DNA from: Vitellaria paradoxa
Taxonomy: Eukaryota; Streptophyta; Magnoliopsida; Ericales; Sapotaceae
Direction: 5' to 3'
DNA length: 64,000 nt
Assembly (NCBI GenBank): GCA_019916065.1
Contig: CM034234.1
Coordinates: forward strand, 3,935,342 to 3,999,341
Position numbers and translations under genes: made by a program. Below, one piece after another: positions 12,663 through 22,900 of this stretch. The number at the start of each line of letters is the position of its first letter. Position 1 is the first letter of the stretch. Below the pieces are notes generated by a model that made no database searches, had not been told where the DNA came from, and saw nothing but the letters and a program-made list of their open reading frames with translations.

Positions 12663-15600
12663 ATGAAGCAGAGCTGGCGATTCTCCCTCCCCGTCACCGT
12701 AGTGGTAGCGGCCATCGGTTACATATATCTGTCGACGGTGTTCGTGTTCGTAGACGAGTGGTTCGGGCTGATGTCTTCGCCGGGGATCATCAACGCCGCT
12801 GTGTTCACTGCCTTGGCCCTCATGTGTACTTTCAACTACGCCGTCGCCATTTACACGGATCCGGGTAGGGTCCCCGCCACCTACATGCCGGACATTGAGG
12901 ACGCAGACAACTCCGTCCACGAGGTCAAGCGCAAGGTACTCCCAAAGCTGTTGACTTTGCTTTTTATTGCCTTTTCCAGATTTAATTAGTAGCGTTTGCT
13001 GTTTCTGATTTGGCCTTGTTATTGTTAATGTTACATGTTTTTTGTCATATTTATATAGATTTACATTTGTATTATGGGTCGAATTGCATTCATGTCTATA
13101 TAGACTTTGTAAAACTTTGACTGCAAATTATTGATACGATAATGTGAAGAATACCCTGTGGCTGTAAATGACCTTTGAGCTCATCTGTGGTTGGGTGGAA
13201 AACTGATATTGCATTTCTTGATGGGTGATATTCCTTGTGAACTTACTCCCCCCCCCCCAAAAAAAAACCCAAAAAAAAAAAAGAAAACAAAAAAACTTTT
13301 GACATACGGGCCAATCAGTAATCATAGTGACTTGATCTGTAATAAACTGTTTCTGTTTTTGACAATTATGGAAAATTGTTACATAACTGCCAACTGAACC
13401 ATCATTCTGCTGGTGAACTATTTGAAATATGATTTTTTGGAGAATTGGTGCCTCATTGTGATTTGAAGTTGAAGCCAATACATTTTGCTAAGGTACCCAA
13501 TTTCCATTCAGAAGGCCTTAGGTTTGATGATTTTAACCCCTTTAAAGTTAATTATGACATTAGTATGAGACTAGGCGTTTTGCTAAGCTGTTTACCTATC
13601 GTGACCCATTATTTATTTATTTATTTATTTCCTCCCTGGCTTGGAGCCCAACTGCTCAACAGTTGCAAAATTAACACTTGGCAGAACATGGGACAAATTT
13701 TATCTGATAGGTTCAAAGGTTCAAGATGAATTTGGTTGAAACAATTCTTCATAGACTGATGCTTACTTTCTTTGTGTTGTCTTGTCTGATTTTGGTTTCT
13801 TTTGGAAACTGATTTGAGAATGTAGAAATCGAGTTTGTTGGGATAGGTATCCTTTTGGAGATGTGAACCATGTAGATCCTATACCATAATTCTAAATACC
13901 GTGGATTGGTTTTGGCCTACAACCAAAACATAAATAAATAACTAAATAAAGCCACCTTTATTTTGGACATTCTATTCTAAGATGGCATGGTAACCTGGAT
14001 TTTGTTGTGTGTTTGAAATTGGTAAACTTGCTAATGAGGCATTTCAGGTTCTGGGAGTTCATGACTGGCTCATATGGTGTTAATTGAAATCATTTGAGTA
14101 GGTATGAAGACACACAAATAGGTATACAAATCCTTTTAAAAATTGTAGAAACCTTGCGAGTCATCTTGAAAATGAATTTACATGCTTGTTTTTTTCAGTA
14201 TCCTTACTGAACTAGCAATGATACAAGTGACTGATGTAACTATGTTAATAACATGATTTAAATTAATAAAAATAGATGGAAAGGACAATAATCTGAAAGT
14301 TGATATCTGAAGCTTGGAACTTGACCTTTTGCAGACTAACTTTTATGTTGACCATTTTCATAGGGTGGGGACTTGAGATACTGCCAGAAGTGTTCTCACT
14401 ATAAGCCTCCCCGTGCACATCATTGCCATGTTTGTAAACGATGTGTTCTGCGAATGGTATGCATGGTTTATTTTATTGTTGATAGTTTTCTCAAACATTG
14501 TGTAATGTGTTAAAACTGTTATCTCTTGATTGTAAGGACCACCATTGTATATGGATGAATAATTGCGTGGGCCATGCAAACTATAAGGTCTTCCTCATTT
14601 TCATTATGTATGCTGTAATCGCATGCATTTACTCCCTGGTAAGTTTGACTTCTTGTTCCTAATGTAAAAAAATGTTTTCCCAATTGCTTTGTTTATGCTA
14701 TAATCGCATATGCCTGCTGATGCATTTTAATGCTTTTTTGCTTGATCTTTACCAAACCTGTTTCTTTTTATTGTTTCTTTTTTTCCCCTCCATCCTTTAG
14801 ATACTTTACGTTATTAATGGAGAATGCTCAATGATATAACCTTTTCTATCCTATATTTCATGTTAATTTCTAGGTTTTGCTTGTGGGCAGTCTAATGACT
14901 GATGCTGAAAAAGATGAGGAGCAAAGTGAAGGATCTTACCGAACTGTATATGTAATATTAATGGCAATATGTATTATTTGTGTTGCAATCTTCCATAGAA
15001 GTTAGTTTACGAATCAGTTCCCTTTTCCAGGTCATTTCTGGGCTGTTGCTTGTCCCATTGAGTATTGCTCTGAGCGCTCTTTTGGGTTGGCATATCTATC
15101 TCATCTTGCGAAATAAGACCACAATAGAGGTTCATAGAAATTGACATTATTTGTCATTGTTCATTTGTTTGACAATGAAACTTAAATGATTTATGTGATT
15201 GTCATTTTCATACTTTGCAGTACCAGGAAGGAGTGAGAGCTATGTGGCTTGCAGAGAAAGGAGGAGATGTCTATGCACATCCATATGATCTTGGTGCCTA
15301 TGAAAATCTAATTGCGGTAAAGAAACCCCGGCCACCCTTCTTTTCTGGAGTCACCTATTTTCTCAGTAACTGATTAAGAATGTGTCACACTGTCAACTTC
15401 ATTCTCTCTAACTGGTGACTATCACTAAAAAATTTGTTAGAACTTGAATTTGTAGCCGAATAATTATTAGATGCCTTGTCCTGTCAATTTGTTCTGTTTT
15501 ATAAACATTTGTTGGTCACTTAATCTGTTGCTTGACTGGTTATATTCTTGACTGATTCAGGCGCTAGGTCCAAATATCCTCTTCTGGGTGTGTCCTACGT

Positions 15601-15674
15601 CAAACCATATTGGCACTGGTCTTCGCTTCCGGACAGCATATGAAAAAATGACAAGTGCTTCAGCATCAAAATGA
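12663..15674 (+). CDS. DHHC-type protein S-acyltransferase (PAT16-like), intact, 7 exons, 284 aa
   Basis: Membrane palmitoyltransferase that attaches acyl groups to cysteines of target proteins through an acyl-enzyme on the DHHC cysteine. Exons: 12663-12935, 14364-14456, 14537-14638, 14874-14951, 15031-15129, 15221-15316 and 15561-15674; all introns are GT-AG and all boundaries are in phase 0. Two hydrophobic segments occupy about residues 8-29 and 42-65. The zinc-binding cysteine-rich region follows ([21 protein letters not shown] in outline), with DHHC at 123-126, then two more membrane segments and a TTxE-like motif in exon 5 (NKTTIE). Length and wording fit the small plant PAT16 clade (about 285 aa). 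The start is the first ATG in frame and gives the expected N-terminus. A decayed copy of the gene from the end of exon 1 onward lies at 19.0-22.9 kb. Confidence 0.93.
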
Positions 15675-17000
15675 GTTTGTGTTGTTTGGTTAGGAAAGTT
15701 AGTCAACGGTGGCGATGGAACTTTTTTACCGGGAAGAAAATGATGCTTGCTGATTACAAGGTCAAAGTCTGGCATTCACATTACAAGTTTTGCAGCTTCT
15801 ACAATGTTCCACTTATGGAAGTTGAGCGAAGAAAAGCACAAACTCTCACTTGGTTAATTCAACTAGTTTGGATTGGAGTTATAGACAGTTTCCGTGGCGG
15901 CTTTGGTGATTTTGAGATTAGTGCCATGAACACCCTTTGTGGATTAGTGCCATGAACACCCTTTGTGTACACTGTAGCCTTTGGTAGCCAGTTTTTGATT
16001 CATTCAGATATAGTTTTGTGTGGAGGGAGATTATGGTTACCATCTTCTATTGATCCTTAATGTACAAATTGGGAGCATTGTGATCCCAGCTAACCCATCG
16101 AAAAAACCTCAGTTTAAAGAAACTTGAAGATTCATTGGAATGAGCAGATTCTTCATGAAAAAAAAAACGTATAGTTGTGTCTCTTGTGCTTTGTTAAAAT
16201 TGATTGTAAAACTAATGGTGTTGTGGTTAATGTATTTTGTTGTTCATTCGAGAGTTATGTTCTTACAAAAGTTGAACTCGTCTAGTTAATTTGTTTGTTG
16301 CTTCAATGTGAGGTGATCAGTGAGCCTATCCTTTTTCTTTTTTAGTGTTAAAATTGGATACTGCTTGAATTTTTCAAACTCGACCCAGACGCTTATTAAG
16401 CAATGCTCCAAAAACTCTAAAAAGGAAATTTAAGTGCTCACAAAGAAGCTATAAGCTCGCAAAGAAGCATACTCGAGAGAGTGAAATTTGGATGGGTTTA
16501 AGTAAGGAGTAATTTTTATTTATAGCCTTTCATATTCTTTTGTATCGTACGAAAAAAAAAAAAATAAGTCTTATACTTTGCATAGTATTCATTAGTTGTA
16601 GATGTAGATGTTATCATAAAAAAATATTATTATTCTCTAGATTGTGTTTCGATTGAGGTTTTGCAAAATTAAAAATTTTTTCTTTTATTAGGATCATAAT
16701 AAAAAATAAAAGAAAAAATATATAAAATTTGAAAATAAAAAATAAATTAATTAAAAAACTGATACATTAATGAATTAATATTTTTTATTTTAGTTAATAT
16801 ATTAATTTTTTTATTTTATCATATTTTTTAATGGGTGAATAAACTAATCCCATTCTTGGTATCGATGCAATTTGGAATTAATTGCTCTTTGAAAGATAAT
16901 TAGTATCAAGTGTAAAATTAAAAAAATTTGTAAAAAAATTTATTTGAGGTTGCTTGACATTTCCCATAAAAGTAACAAATTAACAGAAATTTGGCCTCAA
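15675..17000. other. 3' region of the DHHC gene and non-coding DNA
   Basis: This is the probable 3' untranslated region. It includes a perfect 26-bp tandem duplication (GATTAGTGCCATGAACACCC and following bases) at about 15917-15966. From about 16400 it becomes AT-rich intergenic DNA with no recognisable gene. The 94-codon open frame at 15671-15955 starts at the stop of the gene and is not coding-like. Confidence 0.5.
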
Positions 17001-17037
17001 AAATTTTTTTCTTCCAAGCAAAGCATCTGTTCCATGA

Positions 17038-17196
17038 TTATAATACCAATACAAAAACACGGTATATTTTAAAATGCCAAAATCCCAATTCGCAAATCCA
17101 AATAATTGTCACTGTATTACCAATACAAAGACACAGTATGTTTTTACAGGCCAAAATTTTAATTCCCAAATTCAAATAATTGCCATTGAATTACAT
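17038..17196. repeat. Tandem duplication of about 79 bp near the TTM3-like fragments
   Basis: ACCAATACAAAAACACGGTA and ACCAATACAAAGACACAGTA begin two similar units. Each continues with a GCCAAAAT(C/T) block, CCCAA and AAATCCAAATAATTG or AAATTCAAATAATTG. The repeat lies downstream (in minus-strand sense) of the TTM3-like pseudogene, so it may be old 3' untranslated sequence. The 62-codon frame across it is incidental. Confidence 0.55.
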
Positions 17197-17242
17197 CAAT
17201 TTATTGTGGATAGAACTCGGTGTAACTACCGTTGCGGTTCCA

Positions 17243-17500
17243 CCAAATAGACAATTTGAAAGGAAAATCACAAACAGTAGGCATTGTTTACTCATTACTG
17301 AGAAGTAGCTTCCCCGGATCTAAAAATTGCGAACTTGGAAACCTCAGAATAGGAATAACTAATGCCATTCCCATTCAAGAACTCTTTCAAGCAATTTCTT
17401 GGCTCTGTCAGAATCGGAACTCTCACATTCAATCTTTTAACTGGTTCCGAAATCAAAGTGCGATTTGTCGAGCTCCAATTTCAGCCCATTATCCATCAAA
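17243..17500 (-). pseudogene. TTM3/CYTH-like 3' exon fragment, copy A (decayed)
   Basis: On the minus strand this reads the C-terminal part of a triphosphate tunnel metalloenzyme 3-like (CYTH) protein: GLKLELDKSHFDFGTS, then KIECESSDSDRAKKLL, then EVSKFAIFRSG. These match the conserved wording of plant TTM3 proteins, which hydrolyse tripolyphosphate. The copy is dead: a stop replaces the residue after FDFGTS, and a frameshift lies near 17360. The N-terminal half is missing. It sits directly beside copy B, which covers a longer part of the same exon, so the two arose by tandem duplication. Confidence 0.75.
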
Positions 17501-17745
17501 CATACAATTTGGAGGGGAAATCACAAACAGCCGACGTTACCCACTCACTGAGGTAGCTTCCCAGATCGAAAATGTTAGAATAAAAGAAGATGAAAAGAAT
17601 TATGTACTACTATTAATGATAAATATTGTATAACGAAATCCTATATTTGTAGGGTGAATAAGAAACCTAAACTTAATAGGATTATGATTAATTTAAAATA
17701 TCTAATTTAGGATACATATCAATTTAGGATATGTATTAATTTAGA

Positions 17746-17776
<31 letters not shown>

Positions 17777-17860
17777 TATTCTAGAAATAATTTAACACCC
17801 CTCGGCAAACTCAAAGAGGTATAAAAAGACCAACTTGAGTTTAGAAACCAATTCATGAAA

Positions 17861-18391
17861 TCATCCAAGAGGGAGGGATTTGGAAAATAAATTAGCAGTC
17901 TGAGCAACGGAATTCATGTAGAAAAAACGTTGAAAGAGGTGCAGAGAAGCGCGTTGAAAGGTTAAAGGCACATTGAAGCGCGTTGAAGGAGGCGCGACGC
18001 GCTTCAATGTGCGTTGAAAGGTTGAAGGCGCACGGAAGTGCGTTGAAGAAGGTGCGGAGAGGCACATTGAAAGGTTGAAGGCACAAGGAAGCGCGTTGAA
18101 GGAGGCGCAGAGGAGAGCGTTGAAGCCGCATGGAAGCGCGTTGAAGGGGGCGCGAAGGAGTGTGTTGAAGGCGCATAGAAGCGCGTTGAAGGGGGTGCAA
18201 AGCAGCACATTAAAGGCACATGGAAGCGCGTTGAAGGGGGCACAGAGAAACGTGTTAAGAGGTTGAAGGCGCATAAAAGCACGTTGAATGAGGCGCAGAA
18301 AAACGCGTTGAAAGGTTAAGGGCACATAAAAGCACGTTGAAGGAGGCGCGGAGGCAAAGGTGATGCCAGGCAGGATAACACTGGCGGCCAA
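17861..18391 (-). CDS. Repeat-encoded open frame inside the TRIM, 176 codons, function unknown
   Basis: The frame starts 48 bp after the primer-binding site and fills most of the internal region. It encodes repeated units such as APFNALPCAFNALLCA, rich in Phe, Asn, Ala, Leu, Pro, Cys and Arg, and ends in a unique tail. No domain is recognised. The case for coding is weak: two other minus-strand frames (18200-17892 and 18282-18004) are also open across the array, so the absence of stops is largely explained by repeat composition. It may instead be a captured minisatellite. Confidence 0.25.
   Translation of the reverse strand: MAASVILPGITFASAPPSTCFYVPLTFQRVFLRLIQRAFMRLQPLNTFLCAPFNALPCAFNVLLCTPFNALLCAFNTLLRAPFNALPCGFNALLCASFNALPCAFNLSMCLSAPSSTHFRAPSTFQRTLKRVAPPSTRFNVPLTFQRASLHLFQRFFYMNSVAQTANLFSKSLPLG
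17925..18360. repeat. GC-rich minisatellite inside the TRIM (about 21-24 bp half-units)
   Basis: On the plus strand the array alternates units of the form GCGCGTTGAAGGAGGCGCAG and GCGCGTTGAAGGCGCATGGA, giving a 42-48 bp double unit repeated roughly nine or ten times. Units are mostly multiples of three. It stands out from the AT-rich surroundings by its high GC and CpG-like content. Confidence 0.85.
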
Positions 18392-19953
18392 AGATGTGAT
18401 TGTTGGATATCTAGTCTACCCAAGATCAAAAATCTTGAGCTCTGATACCATGTTAGAATAAAAGAAGATGAAATGAATTATGTATTAATATTAATGATAA
18501 ATATTGTATAACGAAACTCTATATTTGTAGGGTGAATAAGAAACCTAAACTTAATAAGATTATGACTAATTTAAAATATCTAATTTAGGATACATATCAA
18601 TTTAAAATATGTATTAATTTAGAATATATATATATATATATATAAAAGAATATTCTATAAATAATCTAACAGAAAAATTGCGAACTTTGAAACCTCACGG
18701 TAGGAATATCTAATGTCATTCCTATTCAAGAACTCTTCGAGCAATTTCCTAGCTCTATCATGATCGGAGCTCTCACATTCAATCTCGTAACTAAGTGCGA
18801 CTCGTCGAGCTCCAATTTCAGCCCATTCCAATCATGCACTGTTCTCACATTCCTGAAACCACCCAAACACACCGATCCTTTGTCTCCAACCCCAAATTCC
18901 TCTTTCACTCTCTTCACAATCCGCAACAAATCGACCGACAATAGCCGCCACGGCTCGGCAATATTAGCCCCGGCAATAGAGGGGTCCATGGGCTCTTCGT
19001 CCTCCTCGACGCGGCTGATTCCGGCAGAGATTACGCAGACAACCCCGTCCAGGAGATTGAGCGCAAGGTACTCCCAAAGCTGTTGACTTAATTTGCTCTT
19101 CATTGCCTTTTCCAGATTTTATTAGTAGCGTTTGCTGTTTCTGATTTGGTCGTGTAATTGTCAATGTTAATGTTTTTTGTCATATTTATGCGGATTTACA
19201 TATGTATTATGGGTTGAATTGCATTCATGTCTTTATAGACTTTGCAAAATTTTGACTGCAAATTACTGATATGATAATGTGAAGAATGCCCTGTGGCTGT
19301 AAATGATCTTTGAGCTCATCTTCGATTGGGTGGAAAACTTATATTGCATTTCTTGATGGGTGATATTCCTTGTGAATTTACTTCCCCCCCAAAAAAAAAA
19401 AAATTGTGAACCAATTCAATCTTGTTAGTTTGAAGATATCCTTTCTTTACTGGTAAATTAATCTACTTAGTCATTGATTCGTGGTAGCTGTTATATTATT
19501 TTACTTTCTTGGTGACTACTATTGGTTTCTGCATTATTAGCTACAGGAATTTTGACACACGGGCCAATCGGTAATCATAGCGACTTGATCTTGTAATAAA
19601 CTGTTACTGTTTTCGAAAATTATGGAAGATTGTTAAATAACTGCCAAATGAACCATCATTCTGCTGATGAACTATTTAAAATATGATTTTTTGGAGAATT
19701 GGTGCCTCATTGTGATTTGAAGTTGAAGCCGATACATTTTGCTTTGCCAAGGTATTCAATTTCATTCAGAAGGCCTTAGGTTTGATGATTTTAACCCCCT
19801 TCGAAGTTAATTATGACATTAGTATGGGACTAGGTGTTTTGCTAAGCTGTCTACGTATCGTGACCAATTACCTTTTTTTCTGGCTTGGAGCCCAACTGCC
19901 CAACAGTTGCAAGACTAACATTTGGCAGAACATGGGACAAATTTTAGCTGTTA

Positions 19954-20869
19954 GGGCCCGATTGGATGGCGCTAAAATTTTAAGAGGATAAGTTTTAGAG
20001 GGGGTATAAGATAAGAGGGGGTATAAGATAAGAGGGGATATTATTTTTAGAGATTGGCCCACATTGATGTGATGTTTATGGAGGAGGATAACTTTTAACT
20101 TGATTTGGATGTTTTATAGAAGAGGTGAATGATGGAAAAAATAGTCAAATGACTCTTTTGCCCTTGTGGTGTCCCAAACTTGGTTACCCATTAAATTAAA
20201 CTTAGTTACCTAAACTTAATTATATGTTTACGTTAATTATATAATGTGAAAACCAACTAGTACAAATTAATTTTAGACAAATTAATTATAAATAAATTAT
20301 GTTATTAATAAATTAAACTTTATAAAATATATAAATTAGTTTCGTAAACAACAACATTCCAATTTATCGGAAACTTCCTTAGTCGCTTATTTTTTTCTCC
20401 TTATTTAAAAAATATCAATATATGTGTAATTTTGTATAAATTTGCAAAAAAATAATATTATTATCTTAAAATCACATTACCTCCTATTTGGAAAAAAATA
20501 TATTTTTTTAATCACATGACCCCCTATTTGGAAAAAAATTATATTTTTTTATTTTTATTAATATAATTTTTTAATACATTTTCCATTAGAAAAAAAAAAA
20601 GAATTCATTTCTAATATAAAATATATTTTGTAGGTGAGAAGGGGGATGAGAAGGGGCATAATGGTCCAATTTAGTCCATAGAAGGGGGATAATTTTGGAG
20701 AGATCAAACTCTCTCCAAAAATAATACACCTTTTTCCAATATTAAGAAGAGAAGATAATTTTTAGAGGGGAGAAATTTTGATTCCCAAACCAAACAAAAA
20801 ACATCACATCAAAACTTATAAGGGTGTATTATTTATGAAGGCCACATTTTGTAACATCCAATCGGCCCC
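19954..20869. mobile_element. Tourist/Harbinger-like non-autonomous element, 916 bp
   Basis: Terminal inverted repeats GGGCCCGATTGGATG (left) and its near-perfect complement CATCCAATCGGCCCC (right) are flanked by TTA at 19951-19953 and 20870-20872. The same site in the working acyltransferase gene lacks the insert (ATCTGATAGGTTCAAAGG near 13700), so it is an insertion that came after the duplication. TTA duplication with a GG-starting repeat fits PIF/Harbinger. No transposase frame is present; the interior is AT-rich with a short direct repeat near 20460-20560. Confidence 0.8.
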
Positions 20870-21997
20870 TTAGGTTTAAAGGTTCAAGAAGAATTTGGTT
20901 GAAACAATTCTTCATAGACTGATGATTACTTTCTTTGTGTTGTACTGTTTGATTTTGATTTCTCATGGAAACTGACTTGAGAATGTAGAATTGAGTTTGT
21001 TGGGATGGGTATCTTTTTGGAGATGTGAACCATGTAGATACTATACCATAATTCTAAATACCTTGGATCGGTTTTGGCCTACAACCAAAACATAAATAAA
21101 TAACTAGATAAAATAAAGGTGGTTTTGGACCTTCTATTCTAAGATGGCATGTTTAACTGGTTTTTGTTGTGTTTTTGAAATTGGTAAACTTGCCAATGAG
21201 GCATTTCAGGTTACGGGAGTTCATGACTTGGGTTGTAGGGCTGTTAATTGAAATCATTTGAGTAGGCATACAGATCCTTTTAAAAATAGTAGAAACCTTG
21301 CGAGTCATCTTGAAAATGAATTGATATGCTTGTTTTTTTCAGCATCCTTGCTGAACTAGCTATGATACAGCGAATGATTTAAATATGTTAATAACATGAT
21401 TTAAATTAATAGAAATAGATGGAAAGGACAATAATCTGAAAGTTGGATTTATTTATCTGAAGTTTGAAACTTGAGCTTTTGCAGACTAACCTTTATTCCA
21501 TTTTCATAGGGTGGGGACTTGAGATACTGCCTGAAGCGTTCTCACTATAAGCCTCCTCGTGCGCATCATTGCCGTGTTTGTAAACGATGTGTTCTGCGAA
21601 TGGTATGCATGGTTTATTTTATTGTTGATAATTTTCTCAAACATTGTGTAATGTGTTAAAACTGTTACCTCTTGAATGTAAGGACCACCATTGTATGTGG
21701 ATGAATAATTGCGTGGGCCATGCAAACTATAAGGTCTTCCTCGGTTTCGTTATTTATGCTGTAATCTTATGCATTTACTCCCTGGTAAGTTTGACCTTTT
21801 TTCCCAATGTAAAAAAAAAAAAAAAAAAATTCCCGGTTGCTTTGTTTATGCTGTAATCGCATATGCCTGCTAGTGCATTCAATGCTTTTTTGCTTGATCT
21901 TTATCAAACTCCCCCCCCTGGGGGGCGGCGGGCCCAAAATCCTTTAGATATTTTAGAGAAAGCTCAATAAAATAACTTTTTCTATCCTATTTTTCAT

Positions 21998-22101
21998 TTT
22001 TTTTTTTTTGATAGGTAAGTTTGGGGGGAACATCCCGGAGTGTCGAACCCTGGTGATGAGCAGGCAAATGAGCAATCTAGCCACTCGGCTTAGAGCCGTG
22101 C
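21998..22101 (-). mobile_element. tRNA-derived SINE, about 104 bp, minus orientation
   Basis: On the minus strand it begins GAGCACGGCTCTAAGCCGAG, carries an A box (TAAGCCGAGTGGC) and a B box (GGGTTCGACAC), and ends in a poly(A) tract (poly(T) at 21998-22009 on the plus strand). A perfect 13-bp target duplication TCCTATTTTTCAT flanks it (21985-21997 and 22102-22114). The corresponding intron of the working gene at 14.85 kb has the empty site. The head resembles a serine or leucine tRNA in its A-box region. Confidence 0.85.
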
Positions 22102-22900
22102 TCCTATTTTTCATGTTACTTTCTAGGTTTTGCTTGTGGGCAGTCTAATGACTCATGCTGAAGGATCTTACCGAACTATATTTGTAATATCAACTGCAAT
22201 ATGTATTATTTGTGTTGCAATGTTCCATAGAAGTTAGTTTACGAATCAGTTCACTCTTCCAGGTCATTTCTGGACTGTTGCTTGTCCATTGAGTGTTGCT
22301 CTGAGCGCTCGTTTGGGTCGGCATATCTATCTCATCTTGGGAAATAAGACCACAATAGAGGTTCATAGAGATTGACATTATTTGTCATTGTTCATTTGTT
22401 TGACAAGGAAATTTAAACGATTTATGTGATTGATATTTTCGTACTCTGTTGAAACAGAAAGGAGTGAGAGGTATGCGGTTCGTGGAGAAAGGAGGAGATG
22501 TCCATTCGCATCCATATGATCTTGGTCCCTGTGAAAACCTAATTGCGGTAAAGAAAATAGCAGCCATCCGGAGTCGCCTGTTCTCTCAGTGACTGATTAA
22601 GAATGTGTCACACTGTCAACTTCATTCTCTCTAACTGGTGACTATCACTAAAAAATTTGTTAGGACTTGAATTTGTCGCCGCATAATTATTAGATGCCTT
22701 GTCCTGTCAATTTGTTCTGTTTTATAAACATTTGTTGGTCACTTAATTTGTTGCTTGACTAGTTATATTCTTGACTGATTCAGGCGCTAGGTCCAAATAT
22801 CCTCTGCTGGGTGTGGCCTACTTCAAAACATATTGGCACTGTTCTTCGCTTCCGGACAGCAGACGAAACAATGACCAGTGCTTCTAGGGACGAAGCTTAG

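Larger units (their letters stand above)
17573..18671 (-). mobile_element. TRIM (terminal-repeat retrotransposon in miniature), 1099 bp, minus orientation
   Basis: Two LTRs of about 225 bp (17573-17797) and 221 bp (18451-18671) run from TGTTAGA to TAACA. A 5-bp target duplication GAAAA flanks the element at 17568-17572 and 18672-18676. On the minus strand the sequence next to the 5' LTR (18451-18671) is TGGTATCAGAGC (18450-18439), the initiator-methionine tRNA primer-binding site. A purine-rich GCCGAGGGG precedes the 3' LTR. The internal part is only 653 bp, has no gag or pol domain, and is dominated by a GC-rich minisatellite. Movement would depend on enzymes from another element. Confidence 0.9.
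17501..19030 (-). pseudogene. TTM3/CYTH-like 3' exon fragment, copy B, split by a TRIM element
   Basis: Minus-strand sequence at 19030-18677 reads GISRVEEDEE, then RIVKRVKEEFGVGDKG, VCLGGFRNVRTVHDW and GLKLELDES, all TTM3-like. A short deletion and frameshift follow, then YEIECESSD in another frame. The final RSGKLPQ-stop lies at 17572-17540, on the far side of the 1.1-kb TRIM insertion (17573-18671). The open frame at 18726-19103 is this fragment plus unrelated flank. The upstream part of the gene is absent: at about 19025 the sequence switches abruptly to the acyltransferase pseudogene. Identification rests on remembered family wording and is fairly firm; the gene is certainly non-functional. 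Confidence 0.75.
19025..22900 (+). pseudogene. Degenerate duplicate of the DHHC acyltransferase gene
   Basis: From the last 35 bp of exon 1 (19032-19066) onward, this copies the gene at 12.7-15.7 kb, introns included. Exon equivalents: 21510-21602, 21683-21784, 22127-22183, 22263-22360, about 22455-22547 and 22794-22900. Damage: most of exon 1 is missing and replaced by the TTM3-like fragment; a zinc-ligand cysteine in exon 2 is changed (KC to KR); exon 4 has an in-frame 21-bp deletion; exon 5 has a 1-bp deletion giving a quick TGA; the exon 6 splice acceptor is lost. DHHC itself is still present. A Tourist-like element (19954-20869) and a SINE (21998-22101) have inserted. Intron 1 keeps about 180 bp, near 19400-19550, that is absent from the working gene. 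Confidence 0.9.

Noticed and set aside
15671..15955. 94-codon open frame after the DHHC gene.
   Set aside because: It begins at the gene's stop codon and lies in 3' untranslated sequence.
18075..18266. Plus-strand open frame in the TRIM minisatellite.
   Set aside because: It is the complement of the repeat array. Openness comes from the repeat composition, and the element is oriented the other way.
17925..18360. Regular repeats considered as a CRISPR-like array.
   Set aside because: This is a plant nuclear minisatellite inside an LTR element: units are contiguous with no unique spacers and no cas genes.
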